From Rhizobium giardinii bv. giardinii H152 (GTDB lineage Bacteria; Pseudomonadota; Alphaproteobacteria; Rhizobiales; Rhizobiaceae): a DNA stretch of 64,000 nucleotides. The number at the start of each line of letters is the position of its first letter. The first letter of the stretch is position 1. Where the stretch lies: the NCBI RefSeq assembly GCF_000379605.1, contig NZ_KB902579.1, positions 62,111 through 126,110 of the forward strand, read 5' to 3'. This document shows, piece after piece, positions 25,652-35,334 of the stretch. A program made the translations under genes and the position numbers. The notes below the pieces were generated by a model. The model was not told the origin of the DNA. It searched no databases and was given only the letters and a program-made list of their open reading frames with translations.

Positions 25652-25957
25652 CCTCCCGGACGCATGATGGCTCTGGTAGTGAGCCGAGATCGGCCTGCTC
25701 CCATGGGAGCCAAGCTCACAGACGACGAAAAGATCGGCCTATTCGATTCCATGCTGGCCTATTGCGGCACCTACAAGGTCGAGGACGGCAGGGTCATCCA
25801 TCAGGTTGATGCAAGCTGGAACCCGCTTTGGGGACTAGCCGAACAGATCAGACCCTTTTCGATCAGCGGCGATATGCTGGTGATTAGTAACGCGCCGGCG
25901 ATAGACCCTGTGACGGCCGAGGAAGTGATTTATCGATTGGAATTTCAGAAGGTCTGA
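25652..25957 (+). pseudogene. Lipocalin-like protein, N-terminus missing
   Basis: The frame right after the TGA that ends the preceding gene reads FPPGRMMALVVSRDRPAP and continues GLFDSMLAYCGTYKVEDGRV, then HQVDASWNPLWGLAEQIR. This is the second half of lipocalin-like (Lipocalin_5) proteins. In intact relatives the GRMMAxV segment is internal and about 40-50 residues precede it. Here that part is replaced by the end of the membrane-protein gene, so a deletion joined the two. ATG 25664 could still give a 97-aa product. Confidence 0.55.
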
Positions 25958-25972
25958 CGGGCCTTCGAAATC

Positions 25973-26328
25973 ATGACCCGCTACGCCTCGGTGGCAAGGG
26001 TAGAAGCCTATGACTTGGGAGCCGATCTGGCGCGGCGGGTCGCGAAAATTCATGGAACAGCTGCGGAACGAGGGCATCGCCGTCGCGGCCGCCGAGGGGC
26101 ACCACCATGCCGCCTGATTTCAGTGAGGAGACCGCTGGCCTGTTTGTGGCGCTACCGCCGGAAACCCGAGCCTCGATGGTTCACGATCTCGCGCAAGGCA
26201 GGCGAATGGAACCGGAATGGCTGTCAGGCCGCATTCCCGCGCTCGGATTGAAGCATGGCATTTCGACCCCCGCGCACACCGCCGTCTACAGGGCACTTCA
26301 TCTCCACTCAAGGGGAGATGTCCAGTGA
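25973..26328 (+). pseudogene. Ketopantoate reductase-like remnant
   Basis: The 3' part (26107-26328) encodes ETRASMVHDLAQGRRMEPEW, then LSGRIPALGLKHGISTPAHT, the C-terminal signature of 2-dehydropantoate 2-reductase (S-M-x-x-D-L-x-x-G-R-x-x-E...GxxxPxN). A short upstream piece in another frame (KFMEQLRNEGIAVAAAE) fits the middle of the same family. The NAD(P)-binding N-terminus is absent. Frame changes and lost segments make it a decayed gene. Confidence 0.5.
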
Positions 26329-26575
26329 GAAAGCACTGCATTCCGGTAAGCAGACGGCGAATACTGCGCGCGTGAGAACGTGAACGCGCAGTTCTTCAGA
26401 GCGTGGCTGGATGAAGTTGAAGTCGCAGTCAAACGGCCGTCCCGGGGACGCGCGGTTCTTCAAAGACATCGAGACCAAGGGAGTGCGCTCACGTTCCCAA
26501 ACCGACATCACTCGCCGAAATGCCCACATGATGCTAAGGTCTCCGTGTTTTGCAAAATCGGAGAGCGCCGTTGGA

Positions 26576-27580
26576 ATGACGGAACGTCACGTGGCCAATC
26601 CTTCATCCGTACCTTCGTTGCGCATCCCGACCTTCGAAGATGTCCAGACCGCGCGGGTGCGCATTTCCGGCGTAGCGCACCACACGCCCGTATTGACATC
26701 GCGAACTGCGGACGCGCGAACCGGAGCCGCCGTTTTCTTCAAGGCAGAGAACCTTCAGCGGGCCGGGGCATTCAAGTTTCGTGGGGCCTACAACGCCATC
26801 GCCGCATTGGACGGGCTGTCACGGCTAAATGGTGTCGTCGCCTACTCATCCGGTAATCACGCTCAGGCACTTGCCTATGCCGCCAAGCTCCAGGGGGTTG
26901 CGGCGACGATCGTCATGCCTCGGGACGCTCCGGAGATAAAGGTTGCGGCGACCAAGGGCTATGGAGCCGAGGTCGTCTACTATGATCGGTATACGGAAGA
27001 TCGTGAAGGAATAAGTCAGCGCCTCGCCGCCGAGCGCGGCGCAACGTTGATACCACCCTTTGATCATCCGGACGTCATCGCGGGACAGGGGACCGCCGCG
27101 CTGGAGCTGATCGAGGATGTCGGCGAAATCGATGTGCTCGTCGTCCCGCTGGGCGGTGGTGGTCTACTTGCCGGCAGTGCGCTCAGCGCCAGAGCGCTAT
27201 TACCGGCCTGCACCATTGTTGGCGTCGAGCCGGAGGCCGGCAACGACGGCCAGCAATCATTGCGCAAGGGGGAGATCGTTCACATTCCGGTGCCGAAATC
27301 CATCGCCGACGGCGCGATTGTCACCCATGTCGGCCACCTCAACTTTCCAATCCTGAAAGACTGTGTCGACGACATCGTAACCGTTACCGATGCGCAACTC
27401 GTGGAGGCCGTCAGGTTCTTCACCGAGCGCATGAAGGTCGTCGTAGAACCCACCGGCTGCTTGGCCGCGGCGGCGGTTATGCATGGCGCAATCCCCTGTG
27501 CAGGCAAGCGGGTCGGAATTCTTTTAAGCGGCGGCAATATCGACCTGACGGCTCTCAGCGCACTTCTCGGCCAGCGCTGA
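26576..27580 (+). CDS. PLP-dependent ammonia-lyase (threonine dehydratase / serine racemase type)
   Basis: Fold-type II PLP enzyme of 334 aa, cytosolic. The PLP lysine is in the block FKAENLQRAGAFKFRGA, followed by YSSGNHAQALAYAAKL, the PLP-phosphate loop PLGGGGLLAGSALSA and a C-terminal LLSGGNIDL. This set is shared by catabolic threonine dehydratases, serine racemases and threo-3-hydroxyaspartate ammonia-lyases, which cannot be separated by eye; there is no C-terminal ACT domain, so feedback regulation by isoleucine is not expected. ATG 26576 is chosen over the longer frame from 26411 because of length and an upstream GGAGAG. Confidence 0.88.
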   Translation: MTERHVANPSSVPSLRIPTFEDVQTARVRISGVAHHTPVLTSRTADARTGAAVFFKAENLQRAGAFKFRGAYNAIAALDGLSRLNGVVAYSSGNHAQALAYAAKLQGVAATIVMPRDAPEIKVAATKGYGAEVVYYDRYTEDREGISQRLAAERGATLIPPFDHPDVIAGQGTAALELIEDVGEIDVLVVPLGGGGLLAGSALSARALLPACTIVGVEPEAGNDGQQSLRKGEIVHIPVPKSIADGAIVTHVGHLNFPILKDCVDDIVTVTDAQLVEAVRFFTERMKVVVEPTGCLAAAAVMHGAIPCAGKRVGILLSGGNIDLTALSALLGQR

Positions 27581-27653
27581 GTTGGCGCGACGCCTTACAC
27601 TTTAGATGCGTCAATGCTAATGTGCAGGCCATCGGTGGATGAGGATCGCCGCC

Positions 27654-27731
27654 ATGGTCGAGGGACAAGCGTTCTACTACGTCCTGCTTTGGGTATTGGC
27701 TTTTGCCGTCTGGTTCATGTTCCTTCGATGA
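27654..27731 (+). CDS. Possible 25-aa single-pass membrane peptide
   Basis: ATG preceded by AGGA at 8 nt encodes MVEGQAFYYVLLWVLAFAVW plus FMFLR: one hydrophobic helix with a basic end. An in-frame ATG at 27639 adds five residues. It lies in the 206-bp gap before the cyclase gene. Only composition and the ribosome-binding site support it. Confidence 0.35.
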   Translation: MVEGQAFYYVLLWVLAFAVWFMFLR

Positions 27732-27786
27732 AAGACGATAACTTTCCTATAATTGCTCAGACGCTGTTCTACACCGGAAGCAACTT

Positions 27787-29526
27787 ATGGAGCGGAAACT
27801 GGCAGCAATTCTCGCCGCTGATGTAGCGGGCTACAGCCGCTTGATGGAACGCGACGAGGAGGATACACACGCACGGCTGCAGGTGATGTTGCGCGACATT
27901 GTGCGGCCGACCATGGAACGGCACAGTGGGCGCATCTTCAAAATTGCCGGGGACGGGTTCCTGGCAGAATTCGCTAGCCCAATCGAGGCGGTCCGCTGCG
28001 CCGTCGACCTCCAGCGAGAAACGGCCGAGCGGAACGGGGATGGCTTCCAGGACGGCCGACTGGTTTTCCGCATCGGGATCAACCTTGGGGACGTCCTGGC
28101 TGACCAGGAAGATATATTCGGAGATGGGGTGAACGTCGCAGCCCGACTGGAGGCAATGGCCGAACCGGGCGGCGTGCTTATCAGCCACAGCGTCCATGAA
28201 CACGTTGACAGGAAGCTCCCGGTACGCTTCGTCGATCAGGGCGAGTGTGCGCTGAAGAATATTGTCCGTCCCATCCGCGTTTTCCGGGTGGACTGGGAAA
28301 CTGCCGACCCCGCTTCGTCCCAACGGGAGGACAGCGGCCCATTGGGCGTGCCGCCGCTGCCGCAGGTGGCTTCGATCGCCGTGCTGCCGTTCGCCACTCT
28401 GAGCAACGATGCGGAGCAGGATTATTTCGCCGACGGCTTGGCGGAGGACCTGATCACCGACCTTTCCAAAGTTGGTGGTCTGCTTGTGATCGCCCGTCAC
28501 TCGAGTTTCGCCTTCAGGGACCGCTCGATGGATTTGCGTGCGATCGCACGGGAGCTGGGGGTCCGCTATCTCATAGAGGGAAGCGTGCGGAGGGCGGCAG
28601 CGCGGGTGCGGATCAATGCTCAGCTCATCGACGCCTCCAGTGCCAGCTGTCTCTGGGCCGAACGCCTGGACCGCGACCTCGCGGATATCTTCGCCCTGCA
28701 GGACGAAGTCGTCGGCAAGGTGATCAGCGCCCTTGCCCACGTCCTGCCTTCGGCGAAACCTCTTCCGAGACGCAGGGTCACCAATCTCGAGGCTTATGAT
28801 CTTTTCGTTCGGGGACGAGCTCTCGCAACGCAATCGCTCCGGGAAACGAGGGCGGCCCGCCCGCTCCTGGCCGGGGCCATCGAGATCGATCCGGGCTTTG
28901 CCGGGGCGCATGCCTGGCTCGCGATGAGCCACCATTTCGATGCGCTATATTATGGCGAGCCGCTCGACGAGCATCGCGCTGCCGCGCGTGCTGCCGCCGA
29001 GAAAGCCGTTGAGATCGATCCGAAAAACGCCGATGCGCATATCGTTCTTGGCTACTTACGCGCCTATGAGGGCGAGTTCGAAGCGGGAGTGGCGGAGTTC
29101 GAGCAGGGGCTTCGCCTCAATCCCAATCACTCTGCGGGGTGGGCCCACCTTGCCGATCTCCGGGTGTTCGAGGGGCGGGCAACTGAGGCGGTCGAGTGCG
29201 CCGAGAATAGTTTTCGCCTTAATCCTTATCCTCCAGGCGACCACTACTCGTTCCTCGGATGGGCCCAGTACGCCGCTGGTCGTTACCACGATGCCGCCGA
29301 AACGCTTCGTCATCCACAGGCGGGCGGACCGGGTTCCAAACGCAATCTCGCCGCCGCGCTCGCGCGGCTGGGGCGTACTGCGGAGGCGCGCAAGGTGGGG
29401 AGGGAATTCCTCTCGGAGTTTCCGAATTTTTCGGCCCGACAATGGGGAGGGACGCAGCCGTTCCGCAACGATGCCGACCGTCAGCATTTCATCGAGGGCT
29501 ACATCAAGGCAGGTCTGCGGGAATGA
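27787..29526 (+). CDS. Class III adenylate/guanylate cyclase with TPR domain
   Basis: Protein of 579 aa. The N-terminal 170 residues form a class III nucleotidyl cyclase domain (RKLAAILAADVAGYSRLMER with metal-binding Asp, then GDGFLAEF and GDGVNVAARLE). A TolB-like middle region begins at VASIAVLPFATLSNDAEQDY and is followed by C-terminal tetratricopeptide repeats. This layout is abundant in rhizobia. No transmembrane helix or signal is evident. It may make cAMP or cGMP, or act as a degenerate regulator, since rhizobial members are often uncharacterised. A GGAAG site precedes the ATG. It stands alone between the ammonia-lyase and a reversed cytochrome operon. Confidence 0.88.
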   Translation: MERKLAAILAADVAGYSRLMERDEEDTHARLQVMLRDIVRPTMERHSGRIFKIAGDGFLAEFASPIEAVRCAVDLQRETAERNGDGFQDGRLVFRIGINLGDVLADQEDIFGDGVNVAARLEAMAEPGGVLISHSVHEHVDRKLPVRFVDQGECALKNIVRPIRVFRVDWETADPASSQREDSGPLGVPPLPQVASIAVLPFATLSNDAEQDYFADGLAEDLITDLSKVGGLLVIARHSSFAFRDRSMDLRAIARELGVRYLIEGSVRRAAARVRINAQLIDASSASCLWAERLDRDLADIFALQDEVVGKVISALAHVLPSAKPLPRRRVTNLEAYDLFVRGRALATQSLRETRAARPLLAGAIEIDPGFAGAHAWLAMSHHFDALYYGEPLDEHRAAARAAAEKAVEIDPKNADAHIVLGYLRAYEGEFEAGVAEFEQGLRLNPNHSAGWAHLADLRVFEGRATEAVECAENSFRLNPYPPGDHYSFLGWAQYAAGRYHDAAETLRHPQAGGPGSKRNLAAALARLGRTAEARKVGREFLSEFPNFSARQWGGTQPFRNDADRQHFIEGYIKAGLRE

Positions 29527-29619
29527 GCGGCAGATCGGGGCAGGTGCTCGACAATGCCGCATTTAGATAAGGAGGGAGATTTGCGCGTGAGGCAAGCCCG
29601 GGGTGGGTAAAAGGTGTTC

Positions 29620-29829
29620 CTAGAAATTGATGGCGAGGCCGACAATGGGTCCTTGCTGGACGGCGTCAAACAGGAAGCCGTCGTTGCTGTAGTCGACCCC
29701 GAGCGCGCGATAGCCGGCAATTGCTGATATGCGCTCGTTGATTTCGTAGCCTATGCCGAGGGCCACATCCCAGTCGATATCGGCCCCGCCGCCGCCGACC
29801 AAGCCCCACCCCGTCAGGTAGATTTCTGT
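29620..29829 (-). pseudogene. Outer-membrane barrel protein, C-terminal fragment
   Basis: About 69 codons read EIYLTGWGLVGGGGADIDWD onward and end FDAVQQGPIVGLAINF, with a terminal Phe as in outer-membrane barrels. The block GYEINERISAIAGYRALGVD matches the end of the intact barrel encoded at 48802-49584 (GYNWTDNIASSFGYKALYTD). The N-terminal part of the gene is missing, so this is a remnant of a duplicate at the end of the sulfatase 2 operon. Confidence 0.65.
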
Positions 29830-29922
29830 CCCCTTATTCCTTTGACGTGGTGGGCATAGTTGTCGCGTATGCTGATCCATCACCGCTACCGGAGCGGCGT
29901 GCAACACCGCGCTGTCCGGTGT

Positions 29923-32205
29923 TCACTTGCCGTCCTGAACCGCGACCTGTAATTGCCTGATGAGTTCTGCGATTTGTGTGTCGTTTGGCTGCAGGCGCGC
30001 CATGGCCTCCGCAAATCGGAGCGTTTCGTCATAGCGGCGGAGCTTCAGCCCGATCTGAATGGCCGTGCCGAGCAGGTTGGCGTCCGTTGCGCCATCTGCG
30101 AGGGCCGGATCGAACAGCGCAAAAGCGTCCTCCATTCGGCCGACTGAATCCAGGGCGATTGCTGCCGTTGTCCTGTATCTGGAATTGACGGGATCAAGGC
30201 GCACGGCCGCCCCCAATTCTCTGATCGCGTCTTCCGTTGACTTCTGGCGGACAAGAGAGAGGCCATGCCCGTAGCGAAGGTCGGCGCGATCCGGATTGGC
30301 CGCGACCGCCTCGGCATAGGTCTTTTCGGATTTCGCGTTGTCTCCGGTGGCGCGGTAAAGTTCGGCGAGATTGATACGCGCGCCTGGAAGGGCTGGATCA
30401 AGATCAATCGCCCGGCGGAGCGCCTTTTCCGCGTCGTCCGCGCGCCCCTGTTCAAGCAGAAACGTTCCGTAACTGCTCTGTGTCTCGGCGACATCGGCAT
30501 TCGCCTGAACATAGGCTTTCAAATCAGCCACTGCGGCGTCGAAATCACGCCGCTGATGGCCCAGGAAGCCCAGCGACTGAGTGCTCCCGAGAGTTCTGGC
30601 GGCAGCCACCCGAACCGCCCGCATCTCGTCGCCAAGAAGTCCGCCGATGGCGTCGAGCCGATGCTCTGGCGGCAGGCTGCCAGCCGCCTCGGCAGCCCCC
30701 AGGCGGACGAGCGGATCGGAATTCTTCGCAGCCGCCGTTACGTCAACGACGACTTCTGCCCCGCCGCGGCGGCTCATCTCGGCAATGGCACTTCCCCTGA
30801 CGATTCCGGCCTGTTCCTCGTCTGCAACAAGCTTGCGCAGGGCCTCGATCGAGGCAGGGTCGTTCTGCGTCGCTCCCCCAAATGCATGTGCAATCGTCGG
30901 GCGTTCACGCCAAGCCTTTCCGTACCATGTGTCCAAGTTCTCCGACGCCCACGCGCTTGTTTTGCCCTCATGGCATGACGTGCAGGCGTTCGGCGTTCCG
31001 TAGATATCCGAAAGGTCGGGGCGCGGGATCACGAAGGAATGGTCACGCCGAGGGTCCACCTTCATGTAGGTCCGCTCGGGCATGTGGCAGTTGGCGCAAA
31101 GCGCGCCAGTGGAGCCTTGAGGATGATGGGTATGTGCGGGCGTGTCGAATGCGCCGCTCGGATCGTTCTTTGCAAAGCGCTCTGGGGCGCTCTCGGAGTG
31201 GCATTGGGTGCATAGCGCATTTCCAACCGCGCTGACGCTGCCCTCATGTGGACGGTGGCAGTCGAAGCAGGTCACGCCTGCCTTTGCCATCTTGCTCTGC
31301 TGGAAAGAGCCGAATTCGAACACCTCGTCCAGAATCTGCCCGTCGGGGAAGTAGAGATCACTGCGAAGCAAAGCCGGGGAAAAATGGTCGAGGAAGGCTC
31401 CCCCCGGCTGGTAGCCATCGACCAGTCTCGTGCGTCGCGCGTGGCAGGCGAAGCAAGTGTTCGCATCGACCCTCGACAGGCCGAGCCCTGCCACTGCGGC
31501 CGTTGAAGCGTTCGCGAGCTTGGCGCTCGCCCATTCGATATGTTTTGCACCGCCGCCATGACAGGACTGGCAGCCGATGCTGGTCGCGACATAGGACGAT
31601 TCGTAGTCATTCGTCTTCGGTCGGAAGTTGGTCTGGGGATCGGTGGAATGGCAGTCGATGCAGGTACGGTTCCATCGGTAGAACGGGCCTGTCCAATGAA
31701 ACGTCGAGCCTGGCTTACTCGCACTTCCTTCGCCGAGCCAGAACCATTCCTGCTTTTGCGTGTCCCAGGCGATGTCGAGAGCCTGTAACTTGCCACCTCC
31801 AAGATCGACCAGATACTGCTGCAGAGGCTCATAGGCAAACGTGTACTTGATCTCGAAGTCCACCTGCTTTCCGGCCGGCCCTTCGGTGCGGACGAAGAAG
31901 CGGCCTTCCCGGCGGTAAAAGGTCGAGACAACGCCATCGTGATCGAATTGGACATTGTTGAAGTTGCCGCGCACCGACTTGTCATCGGCGGTCGCCATCG
32001 CCTTGGCGTGATGGGACTTGGCGAAGGCGGCTGTCTGATCGGCATGACACGATGCGCAGGTCTTCTCGTCTACGAATCCCTTGTGAAGCGCCATCAGCGG
32101 ATCGGACGCGGGAGCCTTCTCTTCTGCAAAAGTCTGCCCGACGGAGGCCAGCAGGCAGCCAAGCCAAAAAGCTGCCTGCAAGATTGTCGTCCGTGCGTTG
32201 CTCAT
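29923..32205 (-). CDS. Octahaem cytochrome c / TPR protein
   Basis: Exported protein of 760 aa with a signal peptide ending near TFAEEK. Eight CxxCH haem c motifs lie in the first 380 residues (CASCH, CIDCH, CQSCH, CFACH, CFDCH, CTQCH, CANCH, CTSCH). They are followed by a HEAT-like helical region and C-terminal tetratricopeptide repeats (LRRAIDLDPALPGARINLAE and similar). It resembles cytochrome c-554/NrfA-like multihaem proteins fused to TPRs, which carry electrons in the periplasm; partner and substrate are unknown. Start 32205 (MSNARTTI) begins the signal peptide. It follows the HAD gene by 20 bp and is third in an operon led by sulfatase 2. Confidence 0.88.
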   Translation of the reverse strand: MSNARTTILQAAFWLGCLLASVGQTFAEEKAPASDPLMALHKGFVDEKTCASCHADQTAAFAKSHHAKAMATADDKSVRGNFNNVQFDHDGVVSTFYRREGRFFVRTEGPAGKQVDFEIKYTFAYEPLQQYLVDLGGGKLQALDIAWDTQKQEWFWLGEGSASKPGSTFHWTGPFYRWNRTCIDCHSTDPQTNFRPKTNDYESSYVATSIGCQSCHGGGAKHIEWASAKLANASTAAVAGLGLSRVDANTCFACHARRTRLVDGYQPGGAFLDHFSPALLRSDLYFPDGQILDEVFEFGSFQQSKMAKAGVTCFDCHRPHEGSVSAVGNALCTQCHSESAPERFAKNDPSGAFDTPAHTHHPQGSTGALCANCHMPERTYMKVDPRRDHSFVIPRPDLSDIYGTPNACTSCHEGKTSAWASENLDTWYGKAWRERPTIAHAFGGATQNDPASIEALRKLVADEEQAGIVRGSAIAEMSRRGGAEVVVDVTAAAKNSDPLVRLGAAEAAGSLPPEHRLDAIGGLLGDEMRAVRVAAARTLGSTQSLGFLGHQRRDFDAAVADLKAYVQANADVAETQSSYGTFLLEQGRADDAEKALRRAIDLDPALPGARINLAELYRATGDNAKSEKTYAEAVAANPDRADLRYGHGLSLVRQKSTEDAIRELGAAVRLDPVNSRYRTTAAIALDSVGRMEDAFALFDPALADGATDANLLGTAIQIGLKLRRYDETLRFAEAMARLQPNDTQIAELIRQLQVAVQDGK

Positions 32206-32225
32206 TGAATCAGCGATACGCAGGC

Positions 32226-33239
32226 CTACTTCTCCCGAAAAATCTGCTTCCAGTCGGCTTTCATGTCGACCACGGTCCATTGGTTCACGGCGGCCGCATC
32301 CAGCGCCTTGTCGAGACGGCCAAATGCGCTCTCACGGTCATATGCGTATTCCCGCTCCGCGTCGGTGTGATGAACGACCAGGCCGAAACGGGGCGTCGTG
32401 CCGCCCATCGTGGTCCACTGGAGCATTTCAAGGTCGCCGTCGGAGTTGCCGAAGGCGGCGATCGGCCGGCGGCCGATATACTGGTTGATGGCGACAGGCT
32501 TGCCCGCCTTGTCATCGATGAAGTCGACCTGTGGCAGTCGAAACAGGGTCGGCACGTCGTCCCGCATCTCGAACCGCGTCTTGATGGTCGACCCGATGAC
32601 CTGTTCCGGGGGGATGCCGTAAAGCCGCTCGGCCCAAGGACGAACGAACTCCACGCCGCCGCCGGAGACGATGAACGTCTTGAAGCCGTTGGCGCGCAGA
32701 TAGCTGAGAAGCTCGAGCATCGGCTGGTAGACGAGCTCGGTGTAAGGCTTCTTGAACTTCGGATCGCGCGCCGTGGCGATCCAGTCGGACGCGATCTTCT
32801 GGAACTCGTCGCTGGTCATCCCGCTGTGGGTCGCCAGGATCAGTTCCAGGAGCCCCTTTTCGCCCGCCGCGGCGAGGGCCTTCATATCGTTGTCAAGCAC
32901 TGCCTTAAATGGTTGCGTGTCCTTCCACTCGGGATGGGACGGAGCCTCCGCCTTGACGCGGTCGAGCGCGAAGGCGAGTTGCACGTACATCGGATGCTCG
33001 GTCCACAGTGTGCCGTCATTGTCGAAGACGGCGATGCGCTCCGGTTCGGGGACAAAATCGGGCGAGTTTTCCGCAGTGACCTTTTCAACGAAGGCGACGA
33101 TGGCAGCCTTGGGGGTGGTATCGTTCCACGAAGGCAGTGGATCGCTTTGTGCCTGCGCCGTCGTGGCAAGGAGAAGTGCCGCGGCAACAGCCAGCGCGCT
33201 GCCGCGGGCCGATTTCAGGAGATCGTGAGCTGCGAACAT
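32226..33239 (-). CDS. Periplasmic HAD-family phosphatase-like protein
   Basis: Haloacid-dehalogenase superfamily hydrolase of 337 aa, exported by a signal peptide (LAVAAALLLATTAQAQ). The catalytic motif I is VFDNDGTLW (Asp nucleophile plus acid/base Asp), motif II is FIVSGGG, and motif IV is AFGNSDGDLEM. These fit phosphoserine-phosphatase-like HAD enzymes. An ideal ribosome-binding site GGAGGA precedes ATG 33239, which rules out the longer frame. It lies between sulfatase 2 and the multihaem cytochrome. A C-terminal remnant of a second copy survives at 47552-47665. Confidence 0.88.
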   Translation of the reverse strand: MFAAHDLLKSARGSALAVAAALLLATTAQAQSDPLPSWNDTTPKAAIVAFVEKVTAENSPDFVPEPERIAVFDNDGTLWTEHPMYVQLAFALDRVKAEAPSHPEWKDTQPFKAVLDNDMKALAAAGEKGLLELILATHSGMTSDEFQKIASDWIATARDPKFKKPYTELVYQPMLELLSYLRANGFKTFIVSGGGVEFVRPWAERLYGIPPEQVIGSTIKTRFEMRDDVPTLFRLPQVDFIDDKAGKPVAINQYIGRRPIAAFGNSDGDLEMLQWTTMGGTTPRFGLVVHHTDAEREYAYDRESAFGRLDKALDAAAVNQWTVVDMKADWKQIFREK

Positions 33240-33327
33240 TGGGTGTCCTCCGACGGTTTCTGATGCGAACGTCGAATAGTTCGTCTGGGAGACGGCAGCC
33301 CCGACTTGCTGCGGGGCCGCCAGGAGT

Positions 33328-34992
33328 CTAGTTTCCCGTTGGTGCCGCAATGTGGACACCTTCTTTTTCGAGCTGCTCCCGTACCGACTGCAGCATCTGG
33401 TACTTCGACAGTTCGATCGGACCGTCATACCCCATGCTCTGCAGCTTGCGCGGAGGGTATTCGACATAGGTTTTCATCAGGTCCTTGATGGCCGCGGAGA
33501 TGGAGACCAGCGTCCATGTATGCTCGGTATAGTTGTTCATGAACACGTCATATCGCTCCTGCGGGTCTTGCAGGATATCGAAGACCTGGGGAACGATGGC
33601 CACGTAGGACTGAGCACCCTTCCAGCCGAGGTTCGTATCGACGGCCAAGCCGCCGGTGGCCTGTCCGTTATCGCCACGCAGATTGAACACGGCCTTGTAG
33701 TTTCCGACACGGGCAGCGCCAGGCGTCAGTTCGTTCTCGGTGAAGTAGAACCACTCCTTGCGCGGCGAAGGACCAGAGCCAGTCAGCACCGGGGTCATGT
33801 CGTAGCTGTCGAAAATGATGGGCTTGTCTTCGCGATCGTTGGCAGGCAGCGGCACGCCGCCGGCTGAAGCAAAGGTCGCCATCAGATCAAGACCGCCGAG
33901 AATGTCGTGATTCTTGACGTCAGGCTTGATCTTGCCGGGCCAGACTGCAATCGCCGGAACACGATTGCCGCCCTCGCGCACTGTCCCCTTGGTGCCGCGG
34001 AACGGCGTGTAGCCGGCGTCCGGATAGACGTCCTGCCACGCGCCATTGTCGGTGGTGTAGAATACCAGCGTGTTCCGGTCCATGCCAGTTTCACGCAGCT
34101 TGTCCATGATCCTGCCGATGCGGGTGTCAAGCTCGACAACCGAGTCGGCGTATTTGCTCTTCGACAGGGACTTGTGCTGGAATTCGGGTGCCGGCAGGTT
34201 CGGCTGGTGGACCTTCATGAAGTTGACGTTGATGAAGAACGGCTGGTCGGGGGTCTTCGATGCCGCATCGAGAAACTCGATTGCTGCCTTTTCGACATAG
34301 CCGTCGAAGAACGGAATGCCGACGACGCCTGCCTTGCCGTCGATCACGGGCGTGTCGACGTACTGGCCGTTGATCTTGAAGTCTTCCTTGACCTCGCCAC
34401 CCGCCTTGCCGGAAAGCGACCCCTTCGTCACCTTCTGAAACAGGGCGCGCGTTTCCGCATCCATGTCCGGGAACCAGGTCGGATCGGCATAGGTGTAGGC
34501 ATTGAGATGATAGAGACCAACATATTTCATTTCATCGTAGCCCTGGGCGATCGGCAGCGCATAGTCTGCTTCGCCGAGATGCCATTTGCCGGTGAAATAG
34601 GTCTGGTAGCCGCCGCGCTTCAGCACAGATGCCAGTGTCCATTCGGCCGCCGGCAGACCGCCGCCCTGGCCCTGGAAGGCAACCGTCGTCATGCCACTGC
34701 GGTTCGGAATGCGTCCGGTCTGCATTGCGGCGCGGCCAGGCGTGCAGCTCGGCTGGGCGTAGAAAGAGAAGAAGGTCATGCCTTCGTCGGCGAGCTTGTC
34801 GATGTTCGGCGTTGGCATGCCGCGGCCTACACCGCCGCCATAAGGTCCCAGATCACCGTAGCCAGTATCGTCGGAAACGATGAAGAGAATGTTGGGTTTG
34901 GCTGGTGACTGAGCAAGCACCGGGGACACAGCCCCCACGAGAAACGTCGAAGCCGCCAAGGCTCCGCACCCGTAGATAACACGGAAATCCAT
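33328..34992 (-). CDS. Periplasmic sulfatase 2 (CTPGR type)
   Basis: Type I sulfatase of 554 aa with a signal peptide ending near PVLAQSPAK. Metal-binding Asp pair VSDDTGYGD; formylglycine motif C83-T-P-G-R in QPSCTPGRAAM, which fits CxPxR; TGKWHLGE supplies the active-site Lys/His; TTDNGAW binds metal. The family contains aryl- and alkylsulfatases and related phosphonate hydrolases, so the natural ester is not determined. GGGAGGA precedes ATG 34992. It heads an operon with the HAD protein and the cytochrome and is divergent from the sensor-kinase gene. Confidence 0.92.
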   Translation of the reverse strand: MDFRVIYGCGALAASTFLVGAVSPVLAQSPAKPNILFIVSDDTGYGDLGPYGGGVGRGMPTPNIDKLADEGMTFFSFYAQPSCTPGRAAMQTGRIPNRSGMTTVAFQGQGGGLPAAEWTLASVLKRGGYQTYFTGKWHLGEADYALPIAQGYDEMKYVGLYHLNAYTYADPTWFPDMDAETRALFQKVTKGSLSGKAGGEVKEDFKINGQYVDTPVIDGKAGVVGIPFFDGYVEKAAIEFLDAASKTPDQPFFINVNFMKVHQPNLPAPEFQHKSLSKSKYADSVVELDTRIGRIMDKLRETGMDRNTLVFYTTDNGAWQDVYPDAGYTPFRGTKGTVREGGNRVPAIAVWPGKIKPDVKNHDILGGLDLMATFASAGGVPLPANDREDKPIIFDSYDMTPVLTGSGPSPRKEWFYFTENELTPGAARVGNYKAVFNLRGDNGQATGGLAVDTNLGWKGAQSYVAIVPQVFDILQDPQERYDVFMNNYTEHTWTLVSISAAIKDLMKTYVEYPPRKLQSMGYDGPIELSKYQMLQSVREQLEKEGVHIAAPTGN

Positions 34993-35334
34993 TGTGAAAT
35001 CCTCCCTTGAGGTTTTTGCCTGACCGGGATCGCCGAGCGCACGACAAAAATGCCTCTTAGCGCCTTCCGGGGCATGGCCATCCTGAATTGAACCGAAACA
35101 AATAAAAACCATGCCGTAGTTTGAACGCCCCGAGGGATGACGGCGTTCCTTGATCTGAGCGACCATCGCCCTCGCGAAGGCCGCTCATGGCGGTCAACCT
35201 ATCGAACGTCACGGAGCAGGGATATTGTACCTTCGGGCAAACCGCAGCCTTTCGGATCACTTGAATGTTAAAGTTTTGGTTGTATTAGCAATGTTGCTTT
35301 GATAGGTTGCACTGACCTTTTCGGGGGGAAAGTG
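34993..35334. promoter_or_regulatory. Divergent promoter region: sulfatase 2 / sensor kinase
   Basis: 342 bp with no gene seen. It contains AATGTTAAAGTT at 35264-35275, similar to AATGCTAAAGTT (22756) and AATGTAAAGTT (51922) before sulfatases 1 and 4, and ATTAGCAAT at 35285-35293. No copy of the 19-bp palindromic box of the 47-52 kb regulon was found here. Confidence 0.4.
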
